Of a stretch of DNA of 64,000 nucleotides, positions 41,218 to 49,884 are shown one piece after another. The stretch spans positions 1 through 64,000 of the forward strand of contig NZ_FRBD01000020.1 of assembly GCF_900142525.1 (NCBI RefSeq). The letters are read 5' to 3'. Position 1 is the stretch's first letter. Each line of letters starts with the position of its first letter. Source of the stretch: Xylanibacter ruminicola. Its GTDB lineage: Bacteria > Bacteroidota > Bacteroidia > Bacteroidales > Bacteroidaceae. Under the pieces are notes generated by a model that saw nothing but the letters and a program-made list of their open reading frames with translations, was not told the DNA's origin and ran no database searches. The translations under genes were made by a program, and so were the position numbers.

Positions 41218-44200
41218 GTGAAGTTACTTAAACGATTTATTAGTTTGACAATTTGGGGTGTCATATTGCTAAATGTGACACTTATGGCTGTATCATATAT
41301 TCCGCAGACTCAACGCTTCATTGGAGGCAAAATTGCAAGGGCTGTTTCAGATAAACTCGGCACCCAAGTAAGTATCGGGCGAGTGGATCTGGGACTGTTT
41401 AGCCGCATCATTATCGACGACGTAAAGATACTTGACCAGCAGCAGAAAGAGATGCTGCAAGTAGGCCGCCTGTCGGTACGTTTGGAACTCTGGCCGCTAC
41501 TTGACGGAAAAATATCCATCTCATCGGCACAACTGTTTGGCGCACATTTCCTTTTATATAAGGCAGATGCACAGAGCAAGCCCAACTTCCAGTTTGCGCT
41601 CGACTCGCTGGCATCAAAGGACACCACCAGCCACAACCCACTCGATCTGCGCATCAAATCGCTCATCATACGCCGGTCAAGCCTGACTTACGACCAGCTG
41701 GACCAGCCCCGCACGCCCGAGGTATTCAACCCACAACACTTGAAAGTTCAGGGGTTGAGTGCCCATATCAACCTGCGTACGCTAACAGACGACTCGCTAA
41801 ACGTGAATGTAAAGCGCCTGGAGTTTAAGGAGCAGAGCGGACTCACGGTAAAGCGTATCAAATTCCATCTGGCAGCCGGGCGCAAGCAGTCGCAACTGGA
41901 GAATCTGTGGGTAGAGCTACCCCAGTCGCGCGTACAGATAGACAGTCTCCATGCCAGCTATCTACTAACCGATAACGGACTGCAGAAGGGTTCGATAGAC
42001 TACTACGGAAAGATTTCAGAAGCGCGTATAACCCCCTCAGAACTAAGTTGTTTCGTTCCTATACTAAAGGATTTTAAGAATCCCATTTCTATAGCCACAA
42101 GTTTCAAGGGGTCCAACACCGAAGTGTATACCCCCAGCCTGCTGGTATCATCAGCCGGGCACGATTTAGACATCAACGCTAATGGCTGGATCAGTAATTG
42201 GCAGCAGCGTCCATCGTGGAATCTGCAGCTTAACCACGTTGCCGTTTCCGAGGGCTATCTTAATCTGCTCTCAAAGGCATTTCCGCAGATTCCATCGCAG
42301 CTCGCCACGCTTGGCAACGTACAGATATCAGGCAGCTGCAATCGCGACAAGCAGGGCGCCGGTACCTTGCAGAGCGACATCCATACAGGCGCTGGCGATG
42401 CTACGGTAGCTATGAATCTGGCTGCCGACCAGACGTTTGGCGGCACCATAGACATCAACGCCCTGAACCTGCAGAAGATTCTGGGCGACAACAATCTTGG
42501 CAAGCTAACCTCAACCCTCAAACTGAACGGAAAGCTGAATGAGGGCCAGAAGCCCGATGTAAACGTAGAAGGCACCATCAGCCAACTGGACTACAAGGGC
42601 TATTCGTACCACAATCTGACACTTAACGGAGGTTACAAGAAGGGCATCGTCGATGCCAATCTCGACATCAACGACCCACATCTCGAGGCGCAAATCCACA
42701 CTGAACTATCAGACAAACAAATCAGTCATAACAAACTGAACAACATTAAGTTACAAGCATCAATATCAAAGATAGACCCATTGATTATTCACCTAACCGA
42801 CAAGTGGGGCGATGTAACCATCAGCGGACAGCTGGATGCCGATATGGCTGCTCGCAACCTGAACGATGCCCAGGGCAATATCCGCCTGAGCAAGTTCCAT
42901 ATTTCGGCAACAGAGAATCATCCTGCCTATAGTCTTGACAACCTCAACATCACCACTGGTCGCGAAAACGGTATTCATTATCTGACCATCAAGAGCGATT
43001 TTGCCGATGCCGAGCTGAGAGGTCAGTTCGACTACAGCACGCTGGCAGCCAGTCTTACCAATCTGCTGAAGTCTAAGCTCCCTACTCTGCCTGGTCTGCC
43101 CGCAACAAGCACCAAGGCCAACAACAATTTTGTGATGCGACTGATGGTGAGCAAGAGCGACTGGATGCGCCGCCTGTTGGGTATCGACGTACAGCTGCGC
43201 CAGCCTGTAACGCTACAAGCCCGCGTCAACGACTTTACCAGCGAGTTGTATCTGAATGGCGACCTGCCCTCGTTTGCTTATAACGGTTCGTGGTACAGCG
43301 ACGGATATATCAACATTTCATCGCCTGCCGACACCATGCGCTGCAACGTCAGCATACAGAAGCTGATGGATAACGGCCAGCACCTAGACCTTGGACTCTC
43401 GGCCCATGCGGCTAACAACAACCTCACCACATCGATTCTGTGGGACAATCACGACGCCAGCGAGCGCATGAGCGGCCAACTGAACACCATCATGCAGCTA
43501 TACCATAATGTAGCCAATAAGCCCGAGGCCCACCTGCGCATCATGCCATCGCACATCATTCTGCGTGGCGAAGGCTGGAATGTAGAGCCATCCGACGTGC
43601 TTTACAGCGACAAGTTCCTGCTGGTAGACCACTTTGCAGTACACCACGGCAGCCAGCATATCATCGTGGATGGAATCGCCTCTAAAAACGAGACCGACTC
43701 ACTTACCGTCGACCTGCGCGAGGTAGAGGTGGGCTATATCCTCGACCTGGTGAACTTCCACAGCGTAGAGTTCAGCGGCAAGGCTACGGGCAAGGCCCGC
43801 GCCTGGCAGCTGTTCGATGAATTCAAGGCAAATGCCGATCTCAACGTCAATGAATTCAAGTTCGAACGCGGGCGCATGGGTGTGCTGCACGCCAAGGCTA
43901 ACTGGAACCACGAGGCACAGCAGATAGACATCCACGCCGTAGCCAACGATGGATCCGAGGCCAAGACATTTGTCGACGGCTACGTATCGCCCGTACACAA
44001 CACCATCGATCTGGGCATCCGCGCCGACGGCACCAGCATCGAGTTCATGCATAACTTCACCAAGAGTTTCCTGAGCAGCATTACAGGCCAGGGCGAAGGT
44101 CAGGTGCGCCTGTCAGGCACGCTCGACAACATCAACCTGACTGGAAAGCTGATTGTAGATGGCGAGGCCACCGTAACGCCGCTGAACACCACCTATAAAC

Positions 44201-45651
44201 TGGTAAGAGATACCGTTATCATGATTCCCGATGAAATCGAGCTCCACAACATGCGAATTGTCGATGCCTTGGGTAGCGAGGGCACACTCTCGGGCGGTAT
44301 CCACCACGAGCACCTGACCAACCTGAGCTACGATCTCTTTGTAAGGGCCGACAACCTGCTGGCTTACGATTTCACCGACTTCGGCGAGTCAACCTTCTAC
44401 GGCACCGTCTATGCCTCGGGCGATGTATCTATCAGCGGTCATGGCAACGACGTGATCATCAACTGCAACGTCACCCCCCAGCCCGGCACGGTATTCGTGT
44501 ATAACGCCGCCAGCCCCGATGCCATCAGCAATCAGGAGTTCATCACCTGGGAGAATAATAATACTAGCATGTCTAGCAAGGCTAGTATATCGAGTTCTGC
44601 CGAGCGCGCGACATCGCGCGCCGACGATACTGATATCTACATCAATTTCCAGATAAACGCCAATCCATCGGCAGCCGTCAAGCTACTCATGGACCAGAAC
44701 ACCAAGGATTACATCACGCTCTACGGCAACGGTTCGCTGCGTGCATCATTCCACAACAAGGGCTCGTTCAATATGTTCGGCACTTACACCGTTGATCACG
44801 GCACCTATGGCATCACCATCCAGAACATCATCCGCAAGAACTTCACATTTAATCGCGGTGGAACCATTGTTTTTGGTGGCGATCCTTATCAGGCCGCACT
44901 CAATCTGCAAGCCGTATATACAGTTAATGGCGTAAGTCTGAGCGACCTGAACATCGGCAACTCGTTTACCAACAACACTATCCGCGTAAACTGTCTGATG
45001 AACATCAGCGGACAGCCTGCAGCACCAAGGGTTGACTTCGACCTCGAGATGCCTACCGTGAATGCCGATGAGCAACAGATGGTACGCTCTATCATCAACG
45101 GTCAGCAGGAGATGAACCAGCAGGTAGTTTACCTGCTAGCCATCGGCCGATTCTACAATCAGGGCGTTAACAACAGCGGCAGCAACGAACGCACCGACCA
45201 GACCACGCTGGCCATGCAGAGCTTCCTTTCTGGTACGCTTTCATCGCAAATCAACACGCTCATCAACCAGTTTATCAAGAACGACAACTGGAACTTCGGA
45301 GCTAACATCTCTACTGGAAATGAAGGATGGCATAATGCTGAATATGAGGGTATTATAAACGGACGAATGCTGAATAACAGACTGCTCATCAATGGTCAGT
45401 TCGGCTATCGCGACAATGCCACTCAGGCCACGCCGTCGTTCATTGGCGACTTCGATGTGCAGTACCTGCTCTACCCCAATGGCAACCTGGCCCTCAAGGT
45501 GTATAACCAGACTAACGATCGCTACTTCACCAAGTCATCGCTCAACACCCAAGGCATCGGCCTCATCATGAAAAAGGATTTCAACGGCATTCGCGATCTC
45601 TTTACAACAAAGAAGAAAAGGAGGAATGGAAAGGAAGTTAAAGGGAAGTGA
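41218..45651 (+). CDS. tamB: TamB-like translocation and assembly module protein
   Basis: From GTG 41218 the protein has 1477 residues; ATG 41170 would add 16 but is upstream of a -7 box. An N-terminal membrane anchor (about 5-28, LTIWGVILLNVTLMAVSYIP) is followed by AsmA/TamB-like text (GGKIARAVSDKLGTQVSIGRVDLGLFSRIIIDDV), a long beta-rich region, and a C-terminal DUF490/TamB domain (about 1080-1460, with GTYTVDHGTYGITIQN and GGTIVFGGDPYQAALNLQAV). TamB proteins bridge inner and outer membranes and carry phospholipids or help outer membrane protein assembly. A Ser-rich insert near residue 1120 carries two strong hairpins. Confidence 0.9.
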   Translation: MKLLKRFISLTIWGVILLNVTLMAVSYIPQTQRFIGGKIARAVSDKLGTQVSIGRVDLGLFSRIIIDDVKILDQQQKEMLQVGRLSVRLELWPLLDGKISISSAQLFGAHFLLYKADAQSKPNFQFALDSLASKDTTSHNPLDLRIKSLIIRRSSLTYDQLDQPRTPEVFNPQHLKVQGLSAHINLRTLTDDSLNVNVKRLEFKEQSGLTVKRIKFHLAAGRKQSQLENLWVELPQSRVQIDSLHASYLLTDNGLQKGSIDYYGKISEARITPSELSCFVPILKDFKNPISIATSFKGSNTEVYTPSLLVSSAGHDLDINANGWISNWQQRPSWNLQLNHVAVSEGYLNLLSKAFPQIPSQLATLGNVQISGSCNRDKQGAGTLQSDIHTGAGDATVAMNLAADQTFGGTIDINALNLQKILGDNNLGKLTSTLKLNGKLNEGQKPDVNVEGTISQLDYKGYSYHNLTLNGGYKKGIVDANLDINDPHLEAQIHTELSDKQISHNKLNNIKLQASISKIDPLIIHLTDKWGDVTISGQLDADMAARNLNDAQGNIRLSKFHISATENHPAYSLDNLNITTGRENGIHYLTIKSDFADAELRGQFDYSTLAASLTNLLKSKLPTLPGLPATSTKANNNFVMRLMVSKSDWMRRLLGIDVQLRQPVTLQARVNDFTSELYLNGDLPSFAYNGSWYSDGYINISSPADTMRCNVSIQKLMDNGQHLDLGLSAHAANNNLTTSILWDNHDASERMSGQLNTIMQLYHNVANKPEAHLRIMPSHIILRGEGWNVEPSDVLYSDKFLLVDHFAVHHGSQHIIVDGIASKNETDSLTVDLREVEVGYILDLVNFHSVEFSGKATGKARAWQLFDEFKANADLNVNEFKFERGRMGVLHAKANWNHEAQQIDIHAVANDGSEAKTFVDGYVSPVHNTIDLGIRADGTSIEFMHNFTKSFLSSITGQGEGQVRLSGTLDNINLTGKLIVDGEATVTPLNTTYKLVRDTVIMIPDEIELHNMRIVDALGSEGTLSGGIHHEHLTNLSYDLFVRADNLLAYDFTDFGESTFYGTVYASGDVSISGHGNDVIINCNVTPQPGTVFVYNAASPDAISNQEFITWENNNTSMSSKASISSSAERATSRADDTDIYINFQINANPSAAVKLLMDQNTKDYITLYGNGSLRASFHNKGSFNMFGTYTVDHGTYGITIQNIIRKNFTFNRGGTIVFGGDPYQAALNLQAVYTVNGVSLSDLNIGNSFTNNTIRVNCLMNISGQPAAPRVDFDLEMPTVNADEQQMVRSIINGQQEMNQQVVYLLAIGRFYNQGVNNSGSNERTDQTTLAMQSFLSGTLSSQINTLINQFIKNDNWNFGANISTGNEGWHNAEYEGIINGRMLNNRLLINGQFGYRDNATQATPSFIGDFDVQYLLYPNGNLALKVYNQTNDRYFTKSSLNTQGIGLIMKKDFNGIRDLFTTKKKRRNGKEVKGK
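44561..44621. repeat. Two adjacent hairpins inside tamB
   Basis: Perfect 8-bp inverted repeats ATACTAGC (44561-44568) with GCTAGTAT (44581-44588), and GCGCGCGA (44604-44611) with TCGCGCGC (44614-44621). They lie in a low-complexity Ser/Ala/Arg segment and look like a small in-frame insertion. Confidence 0.6.
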
Positions 45652-45738
45652 AAAGGAAGTTAAAAGGACATTACCAACAGTAAAGCTATTGTCCCTTTAA
45701 CTTCCCTTTCACTTCTCTTCTATTCCCTTTAACTCCCC
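45632..45738. terminator. Nested inverted repeat between tamB and the EamA gene
   Basis: Arms 45648-45670 and 45690-45712 match in 21 of 23 positions around a 19-base loop. Outer copies of the same GGAAGTTAAAGGGA text lie on both sides. It overlaps the tamB stop and sits between convergent genes, so it probably terminates both. Confidence 0.65.
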
Positions 45739-46656
45739 TTACTTACTACCTATATACAGGAACACCATTCCCAGCAGTACCAGCGCCAGGTCGAAGGCCT
45801 TGGCCTTGAGGTTCTTCTCATGGAAGAACATCGCACCAAACATAAAGCTTACAATCACGCTTCCACGACGAATCATCGACACAATCGATATCATCGCCTC
45901 GGGCAGACTGAGCGAATAGAAGTACATAAAGTCGGCTGTCGACAGAAACACACTCACGCCCACTATCGACCACGACCAGTGGAACGGCGTTGTCTCCTTA
46001 TGCTTAGGCCACCACAACAGCATCAGCATAGCACCCATCATAAAACATTGATAGATGTTATACCACGACTGCACCATCATGCGGTCCAGTCCCACGCCCC
46101 CACTCTCTACCGGAGCCATCAGGAATTTGTCATATAGTCCGCTCACGGCGCCAAGCACCGCAGCACCTACAATCATATATATCCAATGATCGTGCTTAAA
46201 GTCGATACCCTCCTTCTTACCACTCTTGCTCAACAACAGGAACGAGGCGATGGCCAGCAGCACACCAATCCATTGCCAATGGTTCAGGCGCTCGCCAAAC
46301 ACCAGCAGCGCTCCCACCAGCGTCATCACAGGGCGAGTGGCGTTGATAGGCCCCACAATCGTCAGGGGCAGGTGCTTCATGCCGAAGTAGCCCAGAATCC
46401 AGCTCGACAGCACTATCAGACTCTTCAGCAGAATATACTTATGCATCTCCCAACCGCCGCTGGCCACATGAAACATGCCGCCATCAAGCACGTCGGTAGT
46501 ACCGCTCAGTACGATGAACGGCAGGAAGATGATGCTCGAAAACAAGGTATTCAGAAACAAAACCGGTATCACGGCATTAGCCTTCAAGGCCTGTTTCTTC
46601 AACGAATCATAGCAGCCCAACAAAGCCGCCGACATAAATGCTAATATTAACCACAT
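45739..46656 (-). CDS. EamA/DMT-family membrane transporter
   Basis: A 305-residue protein with ten predicted membrane helices in two EamA halves (about 1-140 and 155-305). Typical text includes IVGPINATRPVMTLVGALLVFGERLNHWQW in the first half and MISIVSMIRRGSVIVSFMFG with FFHEKNLKAKAFDLALVLLG in the second. The substrate cannot be told; relatives export metabolites or amino acids. It lies 36 bases after truA and is probably in the same transcript. Confidence 0.88.
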   Translation of the reverse strand: MWLILAFMSAALLGCYDSLKKQALKANAVIPVLFLNTLFSSIIFLPFIVLSGTTDVLDGGMFHVASGGWEMHKYILLKSLIVLSSWILGYFGMKHLPLTIVGPINATRPVMTLVGALLVFGERLNHWQWIGVLLAIASFLLLSKSGKKEGIDFKHDHWIYMIVGAAVLGAVSGLYDKFLMAPVESGGVGLDRMMVQSWYNIYQCFMMGAMLMLLWWPKHKETTPFHWSWSIVGVSVFLSTADFMYFYSLSLPEAMISIVSMIRRGSVIVSFMFGAMFFHEKNLKAKAFDLALVLLGMVFLYIGSK

Positions 46657-46692
46657 TATCCTAAAACTTTATTTTAACCCGTAGGCCATAAT

Positions 46693-47427
46693 TTAATATA
46701 CTACATTTTCCAGGAACAGCGCGTTGCCCGGCATCGAGTCGCCCGCATCGCTGCGTTGCTTGCCTTCAATCACGGCGCGCAGTCCATCCAGCGTCAATCG
46801 TCCACGCCCCACGTCGATCATCGTACCCACCACGGCACGAACCATATTACGAAGAAAGCGGTTGGCCGAAATCACAAAGTACCACTCATACTCGCCCGTC
46901 TGAATCCACTCAGCACGAGTCACGTGGCACAATGTGGTCTTTACGTCAGAGTGCGCCTTGCAGAAAGCGCCAAAGTCCTCGTACTCCATCAATATTTGTC
47001 CGGCACGATTCATCGCCTCGAAATCCAACGGATAGTGAATCTCGCACGAGTATGCCTTCAAGAACGGATCCTTGCGCGTATGGATATAGTAATGATAAGT
47101 ACGCTCAGTAGCCGAGAATCGCGCATGCATCTCGGGCGACACCTCTTCTATCTTTCTGATCGAGATATCCCCCGCCAGCATTCTGTTCATCTTATACGCC
47201 AGCTGCTTGCAGTCCAATTCGCCCTCATAATCAAAGTGGGCTACCATGGTTCGTGCATGCACCCCTGCATCAGTACGCCCTGCCCCAGTAATCGCTATCT
47301 CACGCCTCAGCAGCGTGCTCAGCACCCGTTGCAGTTCGCCCTGCACCGATATACCGTTAGGCTGCACCTGCCATCCGTGATAGTTAGTGCCGTCGTAGCT
47401 AAGTGTTATAAAATATCGCTTCACCAT
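46693..47427 (-). CDS. truA: tRNA pseudouridine(38-40) synthase
   Basis: A 244-residue enzyme making pseudouridine at positions 38-40 of the tRNA anticodon arm. Catalytic Asp53 lies in the signature GAGRTDAGVHA. The N-terminus has ITLSYDGTNYHGWQVQPN, and the C-terminal half RFLRNMVRAVVGTMIDVGRG. The start overlaps the upstream barrel-like gene by seven bases. Confidence 0.97.
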   Translation of the reverse strand: MVKRYFITLSYDGTNYHGWQVQPNGISVQGELQRVLSTLLRREIAITGAGRTDAGVHARTMVAHFDYEGELDCKQLAYKMNRMLAGDISIRKIEEVSPEMHARFSATERTYHYYIHTRKDPFLKAYSCEIHYPLDFEAMNRAGQILMEYEDFGAFCKAHSDVKTTLCHVTRAEWIQTGEYEWYFVISANRFLRNMVRAVVGTMIDVGRGRLTLDGLRAVIEGKQRSDAGDSMPGNALFLENVVY

Positions 47428-48008
47428 CTGTTATCCCATCCGTTACGTTGATCCCACACACTCAGCTGCACGCTGAAGTGCGGATTGATATTATACTTTA
47501 CCGATGCACCTATCTTATCGCCGAAGTCGCTACCCAGCCACCACATCTGCTGTAGGGGCATTCGCGGTTGCATCAACGACTTCTGCGCAAATACGGCAGC
47601 CTCCCAATGCTCGTCGAAGCGGTAGTTCAGCATCGCCGTCAGTCCGGCGTCCTTCATCTGATGTCGGCCCCAGTCCAGAAAACTCGAGTATCCGCCAATA
47701 GAGAACGAGAGTTTTGGCATCAATTGTCCAGCATACATCACCGCCACACTATTAGCAAAGCCGCTACCCGAATTCTTTCCAAGTCCGAAGATGGCCGATG
47801 CCGATAGTGACGCATTCAGCCCGGGATGCAGATCCCAATTACCCAGACCAGTAAACATACTGCCTATATAGGGATAAGTGGCTATAGTGCCCCGATAAGT
47901 AAGCGGTGGCAACGAGAAAGTTGTGTCGGGCATCAGCACATCGCGCTGTTCCTGCGCCTCAGCGCAAGCACAGCAACACAACATTACTATCATTACCCAC
48001 TTTCTCAT
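47421..48008 (-). CDS. Secreted barrel-like hypothetical protein
   Basis: A 195-residue protein with a signal peptide (MRKWVMIVMLCCCACAEAQE; the Cys cluster could allow a lipobox, but AEA is the better cleavage site). The mature part is Gly/Trp/Tyr-rich with alternating hydrophobic strands (LSASAIFGLGKNSGSGFANS, LTAMLNYRFDEHWEAAVFAQ, FSVQLSVWDQRNG), which suggests a small outer membrane beta barrel. First gene of a unit with truA, with which it overlaps. It has a -7 box only eight bases before the ATG. No family is assigned. Confidence 0.7.
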   Translation of the reverse strand: MRKWVMIVMLCCCACAEAQEQRDVLMPDTTFSLPPLTYRGTIATYPYIGSMFTGLGNWDLHPGLNASLSASAIFGLGKNSGSGFANSVAVMYAGQLMPKLSFSIGGYSSFLDWGRHQMKDAGLTAMLNYRFDEHWEAAVFAQKSLMQPRMPLQQMWWLGSDFGDKIGASVKYNINPHFSVQLSVWDQRNGWDNRW

Positions 48009-48015
48009 TTCGGGT

Positions 48016-48024
48016 GCAAAGTTA
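48016..48024 (-). promoter_or_regulatory. -7 box of the barrel-truA unit
   Basis: The minus strand reads TAACTTTGC, ending seven bases before the ATG at 48008. The leader would be only a few bases. Confidence 0.6.
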
Positions 48025-48066
48025 TGATTATTCTATGAAACATCCAAACTTTTTAAAGCAGAAATA

Positions 48067-48220
48067 TTCCAATTCCAGTTATTCCAATAAAAAAAATGAA
48101 GGGGCATTATCCTTATAATATATATATAACTAATTGATATATAGATAGTTATATATAATAATTAATAGAATTTAACAGAACTCGATTTCAAGAAACAAAC
48201 TGGAATAACTGGAATTGGAA
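48067..48220. repeat. 20-bp perfect inverted repeat pair enclosing a smaller one
   Basis: The arm 48067-48086 (TTCCAATTCCAG...) is the exact complement of 48201-48220, with 114 bases between. Inside lies a second perfect pair, TATATATAACTA (48121-48132) with TAGTTATATATA (48146-48157). The ends resemble the termini of a miniature transposable element, though no target duplication was confirmed. Confidence 0.75.
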
Positions 48221-48394
48221 CGCTTTCCTTCTCAACACTCATCTAAAGGACTGAATATCAACAAGATACAATATTCCAGTTTCATCCACGCCCGTCATAC
48301 TAATCCTCTAAAAGGCCTCAAATGCAAAAAATACAGGCTTTTAATCCCATTTTTTGACTGAGAGTTTTGTTTTTCAAGCCAAAATGAGTCATTT

Positions 48395-48460
48395 TTGTTC
48401 TCTAGTTAGGCAACAAAATTTCCCTAGTTAGGGAACAATTGTTATCTAGTTAGGCAACAA
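48395..48460. repeat. Three contiguous 22-bp dyad repeats
   Basis: Units 48395-48416, 48417-48438 and 48439-48460 follow one another without spacer. All share CTAGTTAGG(C/G)AACAA. Units 1 and 3 have TTGTT/AACAA ends, and unit 2 has the tighter palindrome TTCCCTAGTTAGGGAA. The 22-bp period equals about two helical turns, as expected for cooperative binding of a dimeric protein. They lie 70 bases upstream of the Nudix -7 box. Confidence 0.8.
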
Positions 48461-48529
48461 AACGCCCTTTTAAGACCATTTCTATGAGTTAAATAAATAA
48501 AAAGGACAAGGAATTATCGAAAGTATGAT

Positions 48530-48538
48530 TACCTTTGC
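48530..48538 (+). promoter_or_regulatory. -7 box of the Nudix-EFR1 unit
   Basis: TACCTTTGC ends seven bases before ATG 48546. It overlaps codons of a longer frame from ATG 48525, so that earlier start is unlikely. Confidence 0.7.
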
Positions 48539-48545
48539 GGGCGAT

Positions 48546-49046
48546 ATGAAAGATAATAGTTTTGAGAAGTTTCCGATAGTAGATGAGGAGGGGCGCGTGA
48601 TTGGTGAGGCTACACGCGGTGAGTGCCACAGCGGATCGAAGTTGCTGCACCCTGTGGTGCATCTGCATGTGTTTAACAGCAAAGGCGAGGTGTACCTGCA
48701 GCGCCGACCTGACTGGAAGGACATACAGCCTGGCAAGTGGGACACCAGCGTGGGCGGACATATTGACTACGGCGAAGAGCCCGAACAGGCATTGGTACGC
48801 GAAGTGCGCGAGGAGCTGGGTATCACAGACTTTAAGCCAGAGCGCATAGGCAAATACGTGTTTGAAAGCAAACGCGAAAAGGAGCTAGTATATGTGCATC
48901 GCACTACCTATGACGGACCTGTAACGCCATCGGCCGAGGAGCTGAACGGCGGCAGATTCTGGACTCTCGACGAGATACGCCAAGCCATCGGGAAAGATGT
49001 GCTGACTCCTAACTTTGAAAGCGAGTTCCAGAAGTTTTTTCTATAA
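48546..49046 (+). CDS. Nudix hydrolase
   Basis: A 166-residue protein from ATG 48546 (MKDNSFEKFPIVDEEGRVIG). It has a complete Nudix box (about 76-98: GGHIDYGEEP...REVREELGI) preceded by VYLQRRPDWKDIQPGKWDTS. This text resembles the IPP isomerase-like/YfcD branch of the superfamily, which hydrolyses nucleoside diphosphate derivatives or isomerises diphosphates; the exact substrate is not clear. It lies 10 bases before the EFR1 gene and shares its promoter. Confidence 0.88.
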   Translation: MKDNSFEKFPIVDEEGRVIGEATRGECHSGSKLLHPVVHLHVFNSKGEVYLQRRPDWKDIQPGKWDTSVGGHIDYGEEPEQALVREVREELGITDFKPERIGKYVFESKREKELVYVHRTTYDGPVTPSAEELNGGRFWTLDEIRQAIGKDVLTPNFESEFQKFFL

Positions 49047-49056
49047 ACTTTGAGGT

Positions 49057-49878
49057 ATGATATTCTATTTTAGCGGTACTGGTAATACAAGGTTTGTGGC
49101 CGAGCAGATAGCTGCTGGCATCGGCGAGGAGCTGGTGTTTATTCCTGATGCTATTCGAGATAATCGGTACGAGTTTTCGATTGCTCTCAATGAGAGTATT
49201 GGTTTCTGCTTTCCTACGCATGGGTGGCAGCCGCCTAGGATTGTTAGTGAATTCATTAGAAAGCTGAAGATTGATCAGACCACCCCTAGCCCCTCCTACT
49301 CAGGAGGGGAAACTAATACCCATGTTTGGGCGGTGACTACTTGTGGGGATAATATGGGCGAGGCGATGACGATACTGAATAAGGAGCTGGCAGCGAACGA
49401 CAAACTGAAATGCGGCGGAAAACCTATGGTGGCATCGGCGGTGTTCAGCGTGATTATGCCCGAATCGTATGTCTGTCTGCCGTTTATGTATACAGATACC
49501 GAGGAGAAGGAGCGAGCCAAGATTGCAGAAGCCCGAAAACAGTTGCCACATATTATAGAATGTATACGCGAGAGGCAAACAGGCATAGAGGAGCTGGAGA
49601 AAGGCAGCACTCCCCGACTCTACTCGTATGTGATTGGCGCATACTTCAACGCGCGGATGGTGAACGACAAGAAGTTTACGGTTGATGCTGATGCGTGTAT
49701 CAAATGCGGCAAATGTCAGAAAGTGTGTCCTGTAGATAATATAACAGGAACACCGCCCGAGTGGAATCACAACGGACGATGTACTTCATGTTTGGCTTGT
49801 TATCATTACTGCCCTACCCACGCCATTAACTTCGGCAAAATCACCCGAAAACGCGGGCAGTACTATTTTAAGAAATAA
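49057..49878 (+). CDS. EFR1-family flavodoxin-ferredoxin fusion with in-frame palindrome
   Basis: A 273-residue protein. The N-terminal flavodoxin-like domain opens with FYFSGTGNTRFVAEQI, the FMN phosphate loop. The C-terminal part has two 4Fe-4S motifs, CIKCGKCQKVCPVDN (about 210-225) and CTSCLACYHYCP (about 246-257). It probably shuttles electrons between flavin and ferredoxin pools. Between strands of the flavodoxin domain (about 75-88) a REP-like palindrome is read through in frame, adding TTPSPSYSGGETNT. The insert probably forms a surface loop and the frame stays intact, so the protein may still work. Confidence 0.88.
   Translation: MIFYFSGTGNTRFVAEQIAAGIGEELVFIPDAIRDNRYEFSIALNESIGFCFPTHGWQPPRIVSEFIRKLKIDQTTPSPSYSGGETNTHVWAVTTCGDNMGEAMTILNKELAANDKLKCGGKPMVASAVFSVIMPESYVCLPFMYTDTEEKERAKIAEARKQLPHIIECIRERQTGIEELEKGSTPRLYSYVIGAYFNARMVNDKKFTVDADACIKCGKCQKVCPVDNITGTPPEWNHNGRCTSCLACYHYCPTHAINFGKITRKRGQYYFKK
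49280..49313. repeat. REP-like palindromic element, copy 2, inside a gene
   Basis: CCACCCCTAGCCCCTCCT with an 8-bp stem 49290-49297/49302-49309 and a GGGGAAA end, the same layout as the copy at 35074-35107 but translated as part of the EFR1 protein. Confidence 0.75.
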
Positions 49879-49884
49879 TAAAAG

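Larger units (their letters stand above)
48025..48529. other. AT-rich 500-base intergenic region with nested repeats
   Basis: No convincing coding frame is present. The region holds a 20-bp inverted repeat pair, an inner 12-bp pair, and three 22-bp tandem units, all listed separately. It lies between divergent transcription units and could hold regulatory sites, a small RNA or the scar of a mobile element. Confidence 0.6.

Noticed and set aside
48395..48460. Possible short CRISPR array
   Set aside because: The three units abut directly with no spacers, and no cas genes are nearby.
48525..48545. ATG 48525 as the Nudix start
   Set aside because: The codons overlap the -7 box, so they would not be in the transcript from that promoter.
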